A stretch of DNA of 34,862 bases, from contig JAWXCB010000028.1 in assembly GCA_034440455.1 (NCBI GenBank), forward strand, positions 1 through 34,862, written 5' to 3'. Below are positions 21,688 through 30,000 of this stretch, piece after piece (the first letter of the stretch is position 1; every line of letters starts with the position of its first letter). This DNA comes from JAWXCB01 sp034440455 (GTDB taxonomy: Bacteria; Bacteroidota; Bacteroidia; Chitinophagales; CAIOSU01). Under the pieces are notes generated by a model that saw only the letters and a list, made by a program, of their open reading frames with translations, was not told the DNA's origin and made no database searches. A program made the position numbers and the translations under genes.

Positions 21688-23160
21688 ATGAAAAACCTTT
21701 TACTGGCAATGCTTCTGTGTCCGTTATTCTTGTTTGCGGGTCAGCCAGCAATTGTCAGCGGTAGCTTCACAAATGGCTCTGATGCTGTATTGGAATTTAC
21801 GACAGACAAGCCTTATCCCGATACGTCAGCTTACCGCCAATCGGTGCAATCAAACTCAGGCAAGTTTGAATGGAAAACGGATTGGGAGAAAGGAAACCTC
21901 GTTTCAGTAGTAATTGGAAGTAGTTCTTTTCAACTTTTTCTTGAGCCGGGTGATGCGCTTCAAATAGAGGTCAACCCGACTATTGAGCCTGTTTCGATTT
22001 CCTTTTCTGGAAAAGGCGCGGAGAACAACCGCTTTCTTTTTGATTTCAATACCCAGTTCAAAAAGGATTTTAATGTTGATGCCCAAACTGCAAGCGTAGC
22101 CGCTGCGGGCTCAATTGATGAATTTGAATCTTCGATTTTCGACCAGCGCATGAAGCACATGCGCTTTGTGAAAGAACAAACCGTAAAAAACAAAACGACT
22201 ACCGCGTGCAACGATTTCATCAACGATCAGGTGGTCTATAACTACTTCGCGCAACTGCTGCTTTTCTCAAAAATCAAAAGCGCTGACCCTACGGGAATGA
22301 AAATGATCGCGCTTCCTTCCATTATGATGAGCGAAATGCAAAGCGCATCGCTAATGGATGAGCGCAACATGAACAGCCCTGCTTACAGAAGTTTTCTGTT
22401 GAATTATGTGCGCTATGAAACTGCGAAGGGCTTCAACTTCCTGAAATTTCTTGACTATGCGGATATGCTCGAACGCGAATACAGCTATGCGCTGCGCTAC
22501 CTTTCGGGCGAGCCGTTTAAATTTTTCATTGCGCATGAACTCTACACGAATTGCGATAAGACTGAATCAGCAACAGTGAAAAAACTGCATCAGGCGCTTG
22601 CGCAATCAGACCCGCAGGGAAACTATGTGAAGCAGGTTTATGCGAAATGCCAAACAGAGATTAATGCGAAGGAAGTAAAGAAAGAAAAAGTGGAGGAGCC
22701 GAAAGAAAAAGCATCAAAGACTTCTGAAGCCGCAAAAAAGAGTCAGCCATTCACGCTCATTGATTTGAAAGGCAACAAGGTTTATCTGGATGATTTCAAA
22801 GGCAAAGTGGTGTATGTTGATTTTTGGGCAAGCTGGTGCGGACCCTGCCGCCAGCAGTTTCCCCACGCAAAAGAGTTGCACAAAATGCTCACACCAGAAC
22901 AATTGAAGCAGGTTGTTTTTCTCTACATCTCCATTGACGACACAGAGGAGAAATGGAAAAATGCCATCGAGCAAAATCAGATTGAGGGCTTTCACACCAA
23001 CTCGCCCGGTGGCTGGGGTTCAAGCGTCACGAAGCATTTTGGCATAAACTCTATTCCGCGCTACATGCTCATTGATAAAAAAGGAAATGTCGTTGACCCG
23101 AATGCAAAGCGACCCAGTTCAGGGGGAGAATTGTTGAGAGATATTCTCATGTTGCTTTAG
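21688..23160 (+). CDS. TlpA-like extracytoplasmic thioredoxin (WCGPC)
   Basis: A 490-residue exported protein. The ATG at 21688 starts a signal peptide (MKNLLLAMLLCPLFLFAG), so this start is preferred over longer in-frame extensions. The N-terminal beta region (SGSFTNGSDAVLEF, then LFLEPGDALQIEV) resembles the DUF4369-like domain found before TlpA domains in Bacteroidota. The middle is helical. A Lys/Glu-rich linker leads to the C-terminal thioredoxin domain with VDFWASWCGPC, redox cysteines 384 and 387, and the cis-Pro region NSIPRYMLID. It probably reduces or oxidises periplasmic disulfides; the substrate is unknown. Confidence 0.9.
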   Translation: MKNLLLAMLLCPLFLFAGQPAIVSGSFTNGSDAVLEFTTDKPYPDTSAYRQSVQSNSGKFEWKTDWEKGNLVSVVIGSSSFQLFLEPGDALQIEVNPTIEPVSISFSGKGAENNRFLFDFNTQFKKDFNVDAQTASVAAAGSIDEFESSIFDQRMKHMRFVKEQTVKNKTTTACNDFINDQVVYNYFAQLLLFSKIKSADPTGMKMIALPSIMMSEMQSASLMDERNMNSPAYRSFLLNYVRYETAKGFNFLKFLDYADMLEREYSYALRYLSGEPFKFFIAHELYTNCDKTESATVKKLHQALAQSDPQGNYVKQVYAKCQTEINAKEVKKEKVEEPKEKASKTSEAAKKSQPFTLIDLKGNKVYLDDFKGKVVYVDFWASWCGPCRQQFPHAKELHKMLTPEQLKQVVFLYISIDDTEEKWKNAIEQNQIEGFHTNSPGGWGSSVTKHFGINSIPRYMLIDKKGNVVDPNAKRPSSGGELLRDILMLL

Positions 23161-23273
23161 AATTTCTCCGGGTGCATTCATTGTGCGCAGTTCACTACAC
23201 GCCCCCTGTTTTCCGTGAATAAAATAAACCGCAGCCGAAAACCTGCGCTCTAATTTTACGCATTGCGCAAGTC

Positions 23274-23912
23274 ATGAATTTTGTTTCAGAAGAAATCAAT
23301 GCGTATTGCGAAGCATTCTCAAAACCGCAAGCTGAAGTGTTGCGGGAATTGGAGCGCGAAACGCACCTGAAGATGCTTTACCCGCAGATGCTTTCAGGGC
23401 ATTTGCAGGGGAAATTTCTCGGCATGATTAGCGCGATGCTCAAGCCCAAAGCGATTTTGGAGATTGGCACGTTCACGGGCTATTCTGCAATCTGCCTCGC
23501 ATCGGGATTGAGCGATGATGGCGTGATGCACACCATTGAAGCAGAAGAAGAATTGGAAAACACGATTTTACGCTATTTTAAAAAAGCTGGCTTGGAGAAA
23601 AAAATTACGCTGCATATCGGCAAAGCGGCTGAAGTGATTCCGACATTGAACATGCAATTCGACTTGGTGTTTATTGATGCAGATAAAGAGTCTTATCCAA
23701 CATATTATGATTTGGTTTTTGATAAAGTGCGCAAAGGTGGACTTATCATAGCCGATAATGCGCTGTGGAGCGGGAAAGTGCTGAATGAAAAACAAGATGC
23801 TGAAACGCAGGGCATTCACACATTCAACCAAAAAGCGTTGAACGACAATCGGGTTGAAAATGTGCTGCTGCCCTTGCGTGATGGCGTGATGATAGTAAGG
23901 AAATTAGTTTGA
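23274..23912 (+). CDS. SAM-dependent O-methyltransferase (family 3)
   Basis: A 212-residue class I methyltransferase of the cation-dependent catechol/caffeoyl-CoA type. Motif I is LEIGTFTGYSA (62-72). The metal-binding aspartates are Asp135 in FIDADK and Asp161 with Asn162 in IIADNALW. The N-terminal helices (YCEAFSKPQAEVLREL, MLSGHLQGKFL) carry the usual substrate-side segment. Enzymes of this group methylate catechol-like compounds; the substrate here is unknown. It ends 42 bp before the glucosaminidase start and could share its transcript. Confidence 0.93.
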   Translation: MNFVSEEINAYCEAFSKPQAEVLRELERETHLKMLYPQMLSGHLQGKFLGMISAMLKPKAILEIGTFTGYSAICLASGLSDDGVMHTIEAEEELENTILRYFKKAGLEKKITLHIGKAAEVIPTLNMQFDLVFIDADKESYPTYYDLVFDKVRKGGLIIADNALWSGKVLNEKQDAETQGIHTFNQKALNDNRVENVLLPLRDGVMIVRKLV

Positions 23913-23954
23913 GTTCGTTTTATGGACATTAAATATTCAGGAATCTTGTTTGAA

Positions 23955-25817
23955 ATGAAAAAGAAATTTTACCGGATGTTCGGGTTGATTCTGTTTCTCT
24001 TCCCGTTGATAGCCGCTGCACAGAGAGAAGCGAAAGCTCCTCAGATGACAATCCCGGAATACATCACGAAATACAGCGAAATCGCAAAAGCAGAAATGCG
24101 CAGAGCGGGTGTTCCCGCAAGCATTACGTTGGCGCAGGGCATTCTGGAATCAAGTTATGGCAACAGTAAATTGTCAACGATAGCCAATAATCATTTTGGT
24201 ATTAAATGTGGCAGCAACTGGAAAGGTCCCACGTTTATCCAGGATGACGACACGGAAAAAGAATGTTTCCGCAAGTACGAATCAGTGCTGCACTCCTATG
24301 CTGACCACAGTAAGTTTTTAAAAGGAAAAGACCGCTATGCTTTTTTGTTTGAACTGAGTGTGAAAGATTATGAAGGTTGGGCAAAGGGATTGCAAAAAGC
24401 AGGCTATGCCACCAACCCGAATTATGCCACACTGCTGATTCGCCTGATTGAAGATCGCGACCTGCACCGCTTTGATACAGAACAGAAATATGCGCCTCTC
24501 ACAAAGGCAGAAGAAGAATATTTTTCATCGGTACACGATAAATTTTACATGTTCAACGGCATCAAAACGGTAATTGCTCAACCCAATGAAATGCCGATTG
24601 ACATGGCAACAAAATATGACATCAGCCTGAGTTCTCTTTTGAAATATAATAACCTGATTGAAGGCGAGTATATCGCACCCGGCACTAAAATTTATCTTGA
24701 GCCAAAAAAATCAAGCGGCTTTGAAGCCTTTCACCGCGTGGATGAAGGCGAAACAATGCACTCCATTTCACAGAAGGAAGGCATTAAGCTGAAATCGCTT
24801 TACAAGAAAAATAGGCTTCCTTTGGGAATGGAACCTGCTGTGGGAGAAATCTTGTGTTTGAAAAAGAAATGCGATACAACGCCCAAAGTGAAATCAGACG
24901 CACAAATCAAAGAAGACATCAAGGAAAAAATTCAAGAGCGCGTAGAGGATGCAGTAAAAGAAGAACAAAAGAAAGAAGCGCCCGCAGTTGAACCGAAAGC
25001 AGAAGTGAAGCCGAAGGCTGAAATCGTAGAAGAAAAACCGGTAACGCAGGAAACACCGGAGCCTTTGATTGAAACAGTGCTGGAGCCTGAAGTGAAAATT
25101 GAAGAACCTCCTGTTGTGAAAGAAGCACCAGCGCCAATCACCTCCACAAAAACAACGGAAGTAAAACAGCCGAAATATCACACTGTTGCCCCGCAGGAAA
25201 CATTATACCGCATTGCCACCGCTTACGGGTTGACTGTGAATGCGCTGAAAAAAATGAATGGACTTACAGCCAATAGTATTTCCATCGGACAGAAATTAAT
25301 TGTAGGCTCCACGACTGAAACTGTCATAGAAGAAGTGATTCAGGAAAAACCCGCAGAAGAAAAACCGGTTGTGAAGCCTGTGGCAGAAAGCAAGCCCACT
25401 GTGCAGGAGAAAAAGCCGATTTATCACACCGTTGCGCCACAGGAAACATTCTATAAAATCGCTACTAAATATGGAATCTCGGTGGCTGAATTGAAAGCGA
25501 TGAACGACATTACGACAACCTCGCTCTCAGTGGGTCAAAAATTATTAGTCGGATATGAAGGCGTTGTTTCCACTGAGCCAAAAAATGTTCCTGCGCCCGA
25601 AAACAAAATAGTTGAGCAACAGGTGGAAGAAGAAACAGAAGACACTCCTCCTCCCCCGCAAACACCTTCCGATCTGCCGACCTATCACAAAGTGCAAACT
25701 GGCGAAACGCTTTACTCCATCGCGCAGAAGTATAAACTAAATGTGGAGGAATTGAAATCGTTCAATAACTTGCCGAGCAACGACATCCAGCCGGGGCGTG
25801 TATTAAAACTAAGGTAG
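23955..25817 (+). CDS. LysM-domain N-acetylglucosaminidase
   Basis: A 620-residue peptidoglycan hydrolase. The ATG at 23955 (MKKKFYRMFGLILFLFPLIA) starts a signal peptide; a longer frame from 23922 adds 11 residues and is less likely. The glucosaminidase/FlgJ-type domain follows at about 25-180, with the catalytic Glu in AQGILESSYGNS and NHFGIKCG downstream. Two LysM-like units lie at about 198-305. A long Lys/Glu/Pro/Val linker (about 310-400) then leads to three clear LysM modules starting YHTVAPQETLYRIA (near 407), YHTVAPQETFYKIA (near 489) and YHKVQTGETLYSIA (near 576). LysM units bind glycan chains. Cell separation or wall remodelling is the likely role. Confidence 0.92.
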   Translation: MKKKFYRMFGLILFLFPLIAAAQREAKAPQMTIPEYITKYSEIAKAEMRRAGVPASITLAQGILESSYGNSKLSTIANNHFGIKCGSNWKGPTFIQDDDTEKECFRKYESVLHSYADHSKFLKGKDRYAFLFELSVKDYEGWAKGLQKAGYATNPNYATLLIRLIEDRDLHRFDTEQKYAPLTKAEEEYFSSVHDKFYMFNGIKTVIAQPNEMPIDMATKYDISLSSLLKYNNLIEGEYIAPGTKIYLEPKKSSGFEAFHRVDEGETMHSISQKEGIKLKSLYKKNRLPLGMEPAVGEILCLKKKCDTTPKVKSDAQIKEDIKEKIQERVEDAVKEEQKKEAPAVEPKAEVKPKAEIVEEKPVTQETPEPLIETVLEPEVKIEEPPVVKEAPAPITSTKTTEVKQPKYHTVAPQETLYRIATAYGLTVNALKKMNGLTANSISIGQKLIVGSTTETVIEEVIQEKPAEEKPVVKPVAESKPTVQEKKPIYHTVAPQETFYKIATKYGISVAELKAMNDITTTSLSVGQKLLVGYEGVVSTEPKNVPAPENKIVEQQVEEETEDTPPPPQTPSDLPTYHKVQTGETLYSIAQKYKLNVEELKSFNNLPSNDIQPGRVLKLR

Positions 25818-25858
25818 AGTTTATCGGCATTGAATATCTTTAGGGCAAACCCATTGCC

Positions 25859-26389
25859 TTGATTCAGATTAAAGACAAACAGTTTGTTCCGCTGATTGAC
25901 GAGCAGCAACTACTGCAACGCATCGAGCAACTATCACAAATAATTTCAAATGACTACCTTGATAAAAATCCGTTGTTCATTGTCATTTTGAATGGCGCAT
26001 TTTTATTTGCAGCGGAAGTTTTTAAACGTCTGGATATTGATTGTGAAATCACATTCACGCGCCTCGCATCTTACATCAAAACAAGCTCAAGCGGCAAGGT
26101 TACAATGCTGATGGAGTTGCCGGACAATGTTACCGGCAGGCATGTAGTTATCGTTGAAGATATTGTGGACACGGGAAGGACGCTTGCTGAATTTCTTCCG
26201 CATCTTCAATTAAAAAAACCAGCGAGTATTTGTATTGCGTCATTGCTCACGAAACCTTCGGCTTTGAAAGAAAACATCAATGTTGATTATCTCGGCTTTG
26301 CCATTGAAGATAAATTCGTTGTTGGCTTCGGTTTGGATTATGACGAGGCGGGAAGAAATCTTCGGGCGATTTATCAGTTGAAGGAGTGA
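25859..26389 (+). CDS. hpt: Hypoxanthine-guanine phosphoribosyltransferase
   Basis: A 176-residue purine-salvage enzyme that joins hypoxanthine or guanine to PRPP, forming IMP or GMP. The PRPP loop VIVEDIVDTGRT (98-109), the LNGAFLFAAEV segment (44-54), and FAIEDKFVVGFGLDY near the C-terminus are all family-typical. The start is TTG at 25859, because no ATG lies upstream in frame and the next Met is internal. The length matches bacterial Hpt (about 175-185 aa). It converges with the M28 peptidase gene with 9 bp between the stops. Confidence 0.95.
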   Translation: MIQIKDKQFVPLIDEQQLLQRIEQLSQIISNDYLDKNPLFIVILNGAFLFAAEVFKRLDIDCEITFTRLASYIKTSSSGKVTMLMELPDNVTGRHVVIVEDIVDTGRTLAEFLPHLQLKKPASICIASLLTKPSALKENINVDYLGFAIEDKFVVGFGLDYDEAGRNLRAIYQLKE

Positions 26390-26398
26390 GTTTCGTTT

Positions 26399-28063
26399 TC
26401 AAAACACCACCGTAAACTCCATCTCTTTTCCCTCACGCAAAGCAATGACAGTTGCAGTATCGCCTTTTTTTAATTTTGATAATGCCTGCATGTAAGTGGT
26501 CATGTCGCTTACTTTGTGCGCCCCCATCTGAATCACAACATCGCCTTTCTTCATTCCGGCTTTCGATGCGGGCTTGCCATCGGTGACACCGTCAATGCGC
26601 ATTCCGCCATCGCTGAACATATAATCGGGAATCACGCCCAATGTCACGGTGAATTTTGGCGCAGGCTGATTCGTGTCGGCAGCCACTGTGGTAAACTGAA
26701 TTTTCCCGGCATCATCAAGACTGTCAATCAGCGCGTAGCTGAGATTCAAAATGGAAGCGATGCCCGCATAGTTTACAAACTCGGCATCATCGCTCGGCTT
26801 GTGATAATCTTCATGCGCGCCTGTGAAAAAATGCAGCACTGGAATATCCTTGAGATAAAATGAAGTGTGGTCAGACGGACCGATTCCCGAATCGGAAGTT
26901 TTGATGCGAATGCTGTCTGTCGGAATTTGCTTCAGGACATTCCATGCGGGGGATGTGCCGAATCCGTTTACTTGTAAATTTTTTTCATTCGGGTTCAATC
27001 GTCCCACCATATCATAGTTGAGCATGTAATTGATTTTTTTCGCGTCAGCGCCAATTTGCTCCACGAATTTTTTTGAGCCAAATAATCCCATTTCCTCTCC
27101 TGAAAAAGCAACGAACAAGTAATTGTTATTCTTCAAAGAAGATTTTATCAATTCTTCTGCCAATTCGACAATCAATGCTACACCGCTTGCATTATCATCC
27201 GCACCATTGTGAATTGCTTTCTCTCCGCGATAAAGCGAGCCTTCATGCCCCCAGCCAAGATGGTCGTAATGCGCTCCAAGCAAAACTGTTGTTGTCGCTT
27301 TGTTGTCCATCCATGCGACTACGTTGTTGCCTGTTTTTTCAATTGGAGTTACTTCTGCGGTAAGCGCTGCGGTGAATGTTTTCGCTGGTTTTAATTCATG
27401 CCAGATAGGTGTTTTCAAAAACAACACAGGCACAGAAACAGGGTAGATATTTTTGTTCAATAGTTGTTCGGGGGCAGTAATCGAATCTTCCTCCGCATAG
27501 AGCAATACTGCGGTGGCTCCCATTGCAATCGCCTTTTCGATGCGCGGGCGCAACTCAAGATAATTTCCAAATGCTCCATGTGGATTCGTGCCCGATGGCG
27601 TAGAAATATTCAGCAGAAAAATATTTCCTGCGTAATTGATTTTTTTGCGATAGTCGTCATATTTCAGTTCGGGCGCGGAGATGCCAAAGCCTACATTCAT
27701 GCAATTTCCCTTTGCTTTTCCACTTGCAGAATATGCAAGGGGATAAAAATCTTTATCAAGCGTCAGTGCATTTCCATTGATGGTGAGCGCTGTGTTTTTT
27801 CCGACCAATCTGCCTTCGATATAATTGAACGGCTGCAAATAAGAGACGCCTTGATAGGGCGACAAGCCGCTTTCCTTGAACATGCGGGAGAGATAATCCG
27901 AAGCCATTTTTTCCCCCTTCGATGCGGTTGCTCTGCCTTCAAGACTGTCGTCAGCAAGATAATTCACATGATATTTCAACTCGTCAATTAAAGCATGGTC
28001 AAGTTGCTGCGCATGAAGAGAAAGAGTTGAAAGCAAACAGAGAAAAAAAAGAATTCGTGACAT
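26399..28063 (-). CDS. M28 metallopeptidase with C-terminal PDZ domain
   Basis: A 554-residue secreted zinc aminopeptidase. The signal peptide is MSRILFFLCLLSTLSLHAQQ. A PA-like inserted domain lies in the middle. The dizinc site is visible: LLGAHYDHLGW (near 260-270), GADDNASGVA (near 286-295), FSGEEMGLFGSKKF (near 318-331) with Glu-Glu as base/ligand, LNYDMVGRL, and a C-terminal HEDYHKPSDD. A PDZ domain (KPASKAGMKKGDVVIQMG, about 495-515) closes the protein. The substrate is unknown, but similar enzymes clip N-terminal residues from peptides in the envelope. It lies downstream of the S41 protease on the same strand, separated by a strong hairpin. Confidence 0.93.
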   Translation of the reverse strand: MSRILFFLCLLSTLSLHAQQLDHALIDELKYHVNYLADDSLEGRATASKGEKMASDYLSRMFKESGLSPYQGVSYLQPFNYIEGRLVGKNTALTINGNALTLDKDFYPLAYSASGKAKGNCMNVGFGISAPELKYDDYRKKINYAGNIFLLNISTPSGTNPHGAFGNYLELRPRIEKAIAMGATAVLLYAEEDSITAPEQLLNKNIYPVSVPVLFLKTPIWHELKPAKTFTAALTAEVTPIEKTGNNVVAWMDNKATTTVLLGAHYDHLGWGHEGSLYRGEKAIHNGADDNASGVALIVELAEELIKSSLKNNNYLFVAFSGEEMGLFGSKKFVEQIGADAKKINYMLNYDMVGRLNPNEKNLQVNGFGTSPAWNVLKQIPTDSIRIKTSDSGIGPSDHTSFYLKDIPVLHFFTGAHEDYHKPSDDAEFVNYAGIASILNLSYALIDSLDDAGKIQFTTVAADTNQPAPKFTVTLGVIPDYMFSDGGMRIDGVTDGKPASKAGMKKGDVVIQMGAHKVSDMTTYMQALSKLKKGDTATVIALREGKEMEFTVVF

Positions 28064-28076
28064 GCTGAAAAATTTT

Positions 28077-28112
28077 GCCGCAAGTTAGCAAAGGCATTTG
28101 CAAACTTGCGGC
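28077..28112 (-). terminator. Long hairpin between the S41 and M28 genes
   Basis: Arms 28077-28086 (gccgcaagtt) and 28103-28112, plus inner arms 28088-28092 and 28097-28101, form a 16-bp stem with a single mismatch and a 4-base loop. In the minus direction it is followed by AAAATTTTT. It lies 28 nt after the S41 stop and 13 nt before the M28 start. It may terminate the S41 transcript or structure the M28 leader. Confidence 0.55.
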
Positions 28113-28140
28113 AACAAAAAAAGATGACAGAAAAATGAAA

Positions 28141-29826
28141 TTACGGTCGCAGCAACGCAGAATATTTATCAGGAGCATTGAGCACCTTAATAGCTTCCTG
28201 CAACTCAATATCATGTTCAAATCCGCATTCAATCCTGCCCGAACGATAGTAATACCTGCCGATAATTTCTTCTTCGAGCAAGCTCAGGATTTCTTCTTTA
28301 TGTTTGATTAAATCCTGCTTCTTGTCATGTATCACACTGGCTTTCAGTTTTTCAAGATCCGTTTTAATGCCTTCGTAATATTTTTCTTCTTGAGTTACTT
28401 TTTCAAAATCCTTCAGCATCTCTTCGCTTTTGGTAGTATAGTCATACTCTTTGTCCGCAATGTAAGCCATGAACTGCTCGTATTCGGCATCTGAGATTTT
28501 GAATGTGCGCGAATCAGCAATCGTGGGATGCTTGGTGAAATAAGTTGTCGCCCAATTGAAAATGTGATTTTTTGTAAGCAATGCAATGCTGATTTTATTG
28601 AACTTCACTGGTTCAGTTGTAATATCAGGGTCAATGCCGCCACCGTCATAAACGATTCTGCCGCTAACAGTTTTAAATGCGGTTTTCAATGAATCAGGAA
28701 TTTTCATTACGCTGCCCGTTGAATCTTTTTCAGCGTAATTGATTGCCTGAATACATCTTCCGCTGGGGATGTAATATTTTGCGGTGGTCACTTTCAACTT
28801 CGTGTTGTAACTCAGTGAACGCGTTGTTTGCACCAACCCTTTTCCGAAAGTTTTTTGTCCTATCACTACTCCTCTATCCAAATCCTGAATGCAGCCTGAA
28901 ACAATTTCAGAAGCAGACGCAGAACCTTTATTGGTGAGTACCACCATTGGCAAGGAAACGTCCACAGCAGGATTCAACGCTTTGAATGATTTGTCCCACT
29001 CTTTCACTTTTCCTTTTGTGCTCACGATTTCCTGCCCTTTGTTTACAAACACGTTTGACACATTTACCGCCTCATTCAGTAAACCGCCCGGATTGCCGCG
29101 CAAGTCAAACACGACTCCTTTCAAATCAGGGTTGCCGGTTTTCAGCGCATCAAGCGCGTCTTTCACTTCTTTGCCTGCATTTTCCGTGAAGTTAGAGAGG
29201 CGTATGTATCCGATGTCATCCTTCACTATTCCAGAGTACTGTACGTTCTTAATTTTGATTTCTTCTCTGCCTATCTGCACTTCTTTATCTTCTTCAGAGC
29301 CATCGGCTTTCGGTCTTTTGAATTTCACTTTCACAAAAGTACCTGCCTGACCTTTCAGCATTTTACTCACTTCATCTGTGTCTTTGCCTTTCACTGTCTT
29401 GCCATCAATTTCAATGATTCTATCGCCTGCTATCAAACCGCTTTTATCAGCCGGGTAATCTTTGTAGGGTTCTGCTACTACCACCCAATCATCAATCTTG
29501 CGAATGAGCGCGCCAATACCACCGTATTTGCCGGTAGTCTGTAAGCGATAATCTTCAATTTCATCTTCGCTGATATATTGTGTGTAAGGGTCGAGCGATT
29601 CAAGCATCGCATCAATCCCTGAACGAATCAACTTGCCCGGCTCTACTTCATCTACATAGTAGGAATTGAGTTCTTTATAGAGCGTGGCGAAGATGTCGAG
29701 GTTCTTTGAAATCTCGAAGTAATTGGTTGTACTGGTAAATGCGAGCGGCAGCAATGCTACCGATACAATGGAAAAAATGACAAGCGTTCTTTTCAATTTC
29801 TTCATAGCTGATGGTCTTTGGTTCAT
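28141..29826 (-). CDS. S41 C-terminal processing peptidase (CtpA-type)
   Basis: A 561-residue periplasmic serine protease. A membrane/signal segment (residues 12-31) is followed by a PDZ domain (about 95-175, with YGGIGALI and SGLIAGDRIIEIDGK). The S41 core has VFDLRGNPGGLL near 239-250, the nucleophile Ser304 in GSASASEIVS, and the general base Lys329 in GQKTFGKG, a 25-residue spacing typical of the family. A helical C-terminal extension (about 440-561) is usual in Bacteroidota CTPs. Such enzymes trim C-termini of envelope proteins. ATG 29805 (seven residues inside) is an alternative start. Confidence 0.94.
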   Translation of the reverse strand: MNQRPSAMKKLKRTLVIFSIVSVALLPLAFTSTTNYFEISKNLDIFATLYKELNSYYVDEVEPGKLIRSGIDAMLESLDPYTQYISEDEIEDYRLQTTGKYGGIGALIRKIDDWVVVAEPYKDYPADKSGLIAGDRIIEIDGKTVKGKDTDEVSKMLKGQAGTFVKVKFKRPKADGSEEDKEVQIGREEIKIKNVQYSGIVKDDIGYIRLSNFTENAGKEVKDALDALKTGNPDLKGVVFDLRGNPGGLLNEAVNVSNVFVNKGQEIVSTKGKVKEWDKSFKALNPAVDVSLPMVVLTNKGSASASEIVSGCIQDLDRGVVIGQKTFGKGLVQTTRSLSYNTKLKVTTAKYYIPSGRCIQAINYAEKDSTGSVMKIPDSLKTAFKTVSGRIVYDGGGIDPDITTEPVKFNKISIALLTKNHIFNWATTYFTKHPTIADSRTFKISDAEYEQFMAYIADKEYDYTTKSEEMLKDFEKVTQEEKYYEGIKTDLEKLKASVIHDKKQDLIKHKEEILSLLEEEIIGRYYYRSGRIECGFEHDIELQEAIKVLNAPDKYSALLRP

Positions 29827-29970
29827 GTTTTCTTTTTTCAGTTAAACGTAAAAGTTAGGTTGTTTGTGTTCGAAGCGTTGTTAAAATTCGATAAATAAAC
29901 GGAAACCGGCTGACAAGATGCGTAATTGTATGGACAGAGATTATATGAATCTATTGAGGACAGGGTTGAT

Positions 29971-29978
29971 TATTTTTG
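29971..29978 (+). promoter_or_regulatory. Putative -7 box (TATTTTTG) of the large membrane protein gene
   Basis: An exact TAnnTTTG match 22 nt before the ATG at 30001. No clear -33 element is found at the usual spacing. Confidence 0.35.
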
Positions 29979-30000
29979 AAAAAATCAAACTCCCCACTTA

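Noticed and set aside
24894..25181. Minus-strand open frames opposite the glucosaminidase linker
   Set aside because: The Phe/Leu/Ser-rich products are the complement of a Lys/Glu/Pro repeat region; such frames arise from composition alone.
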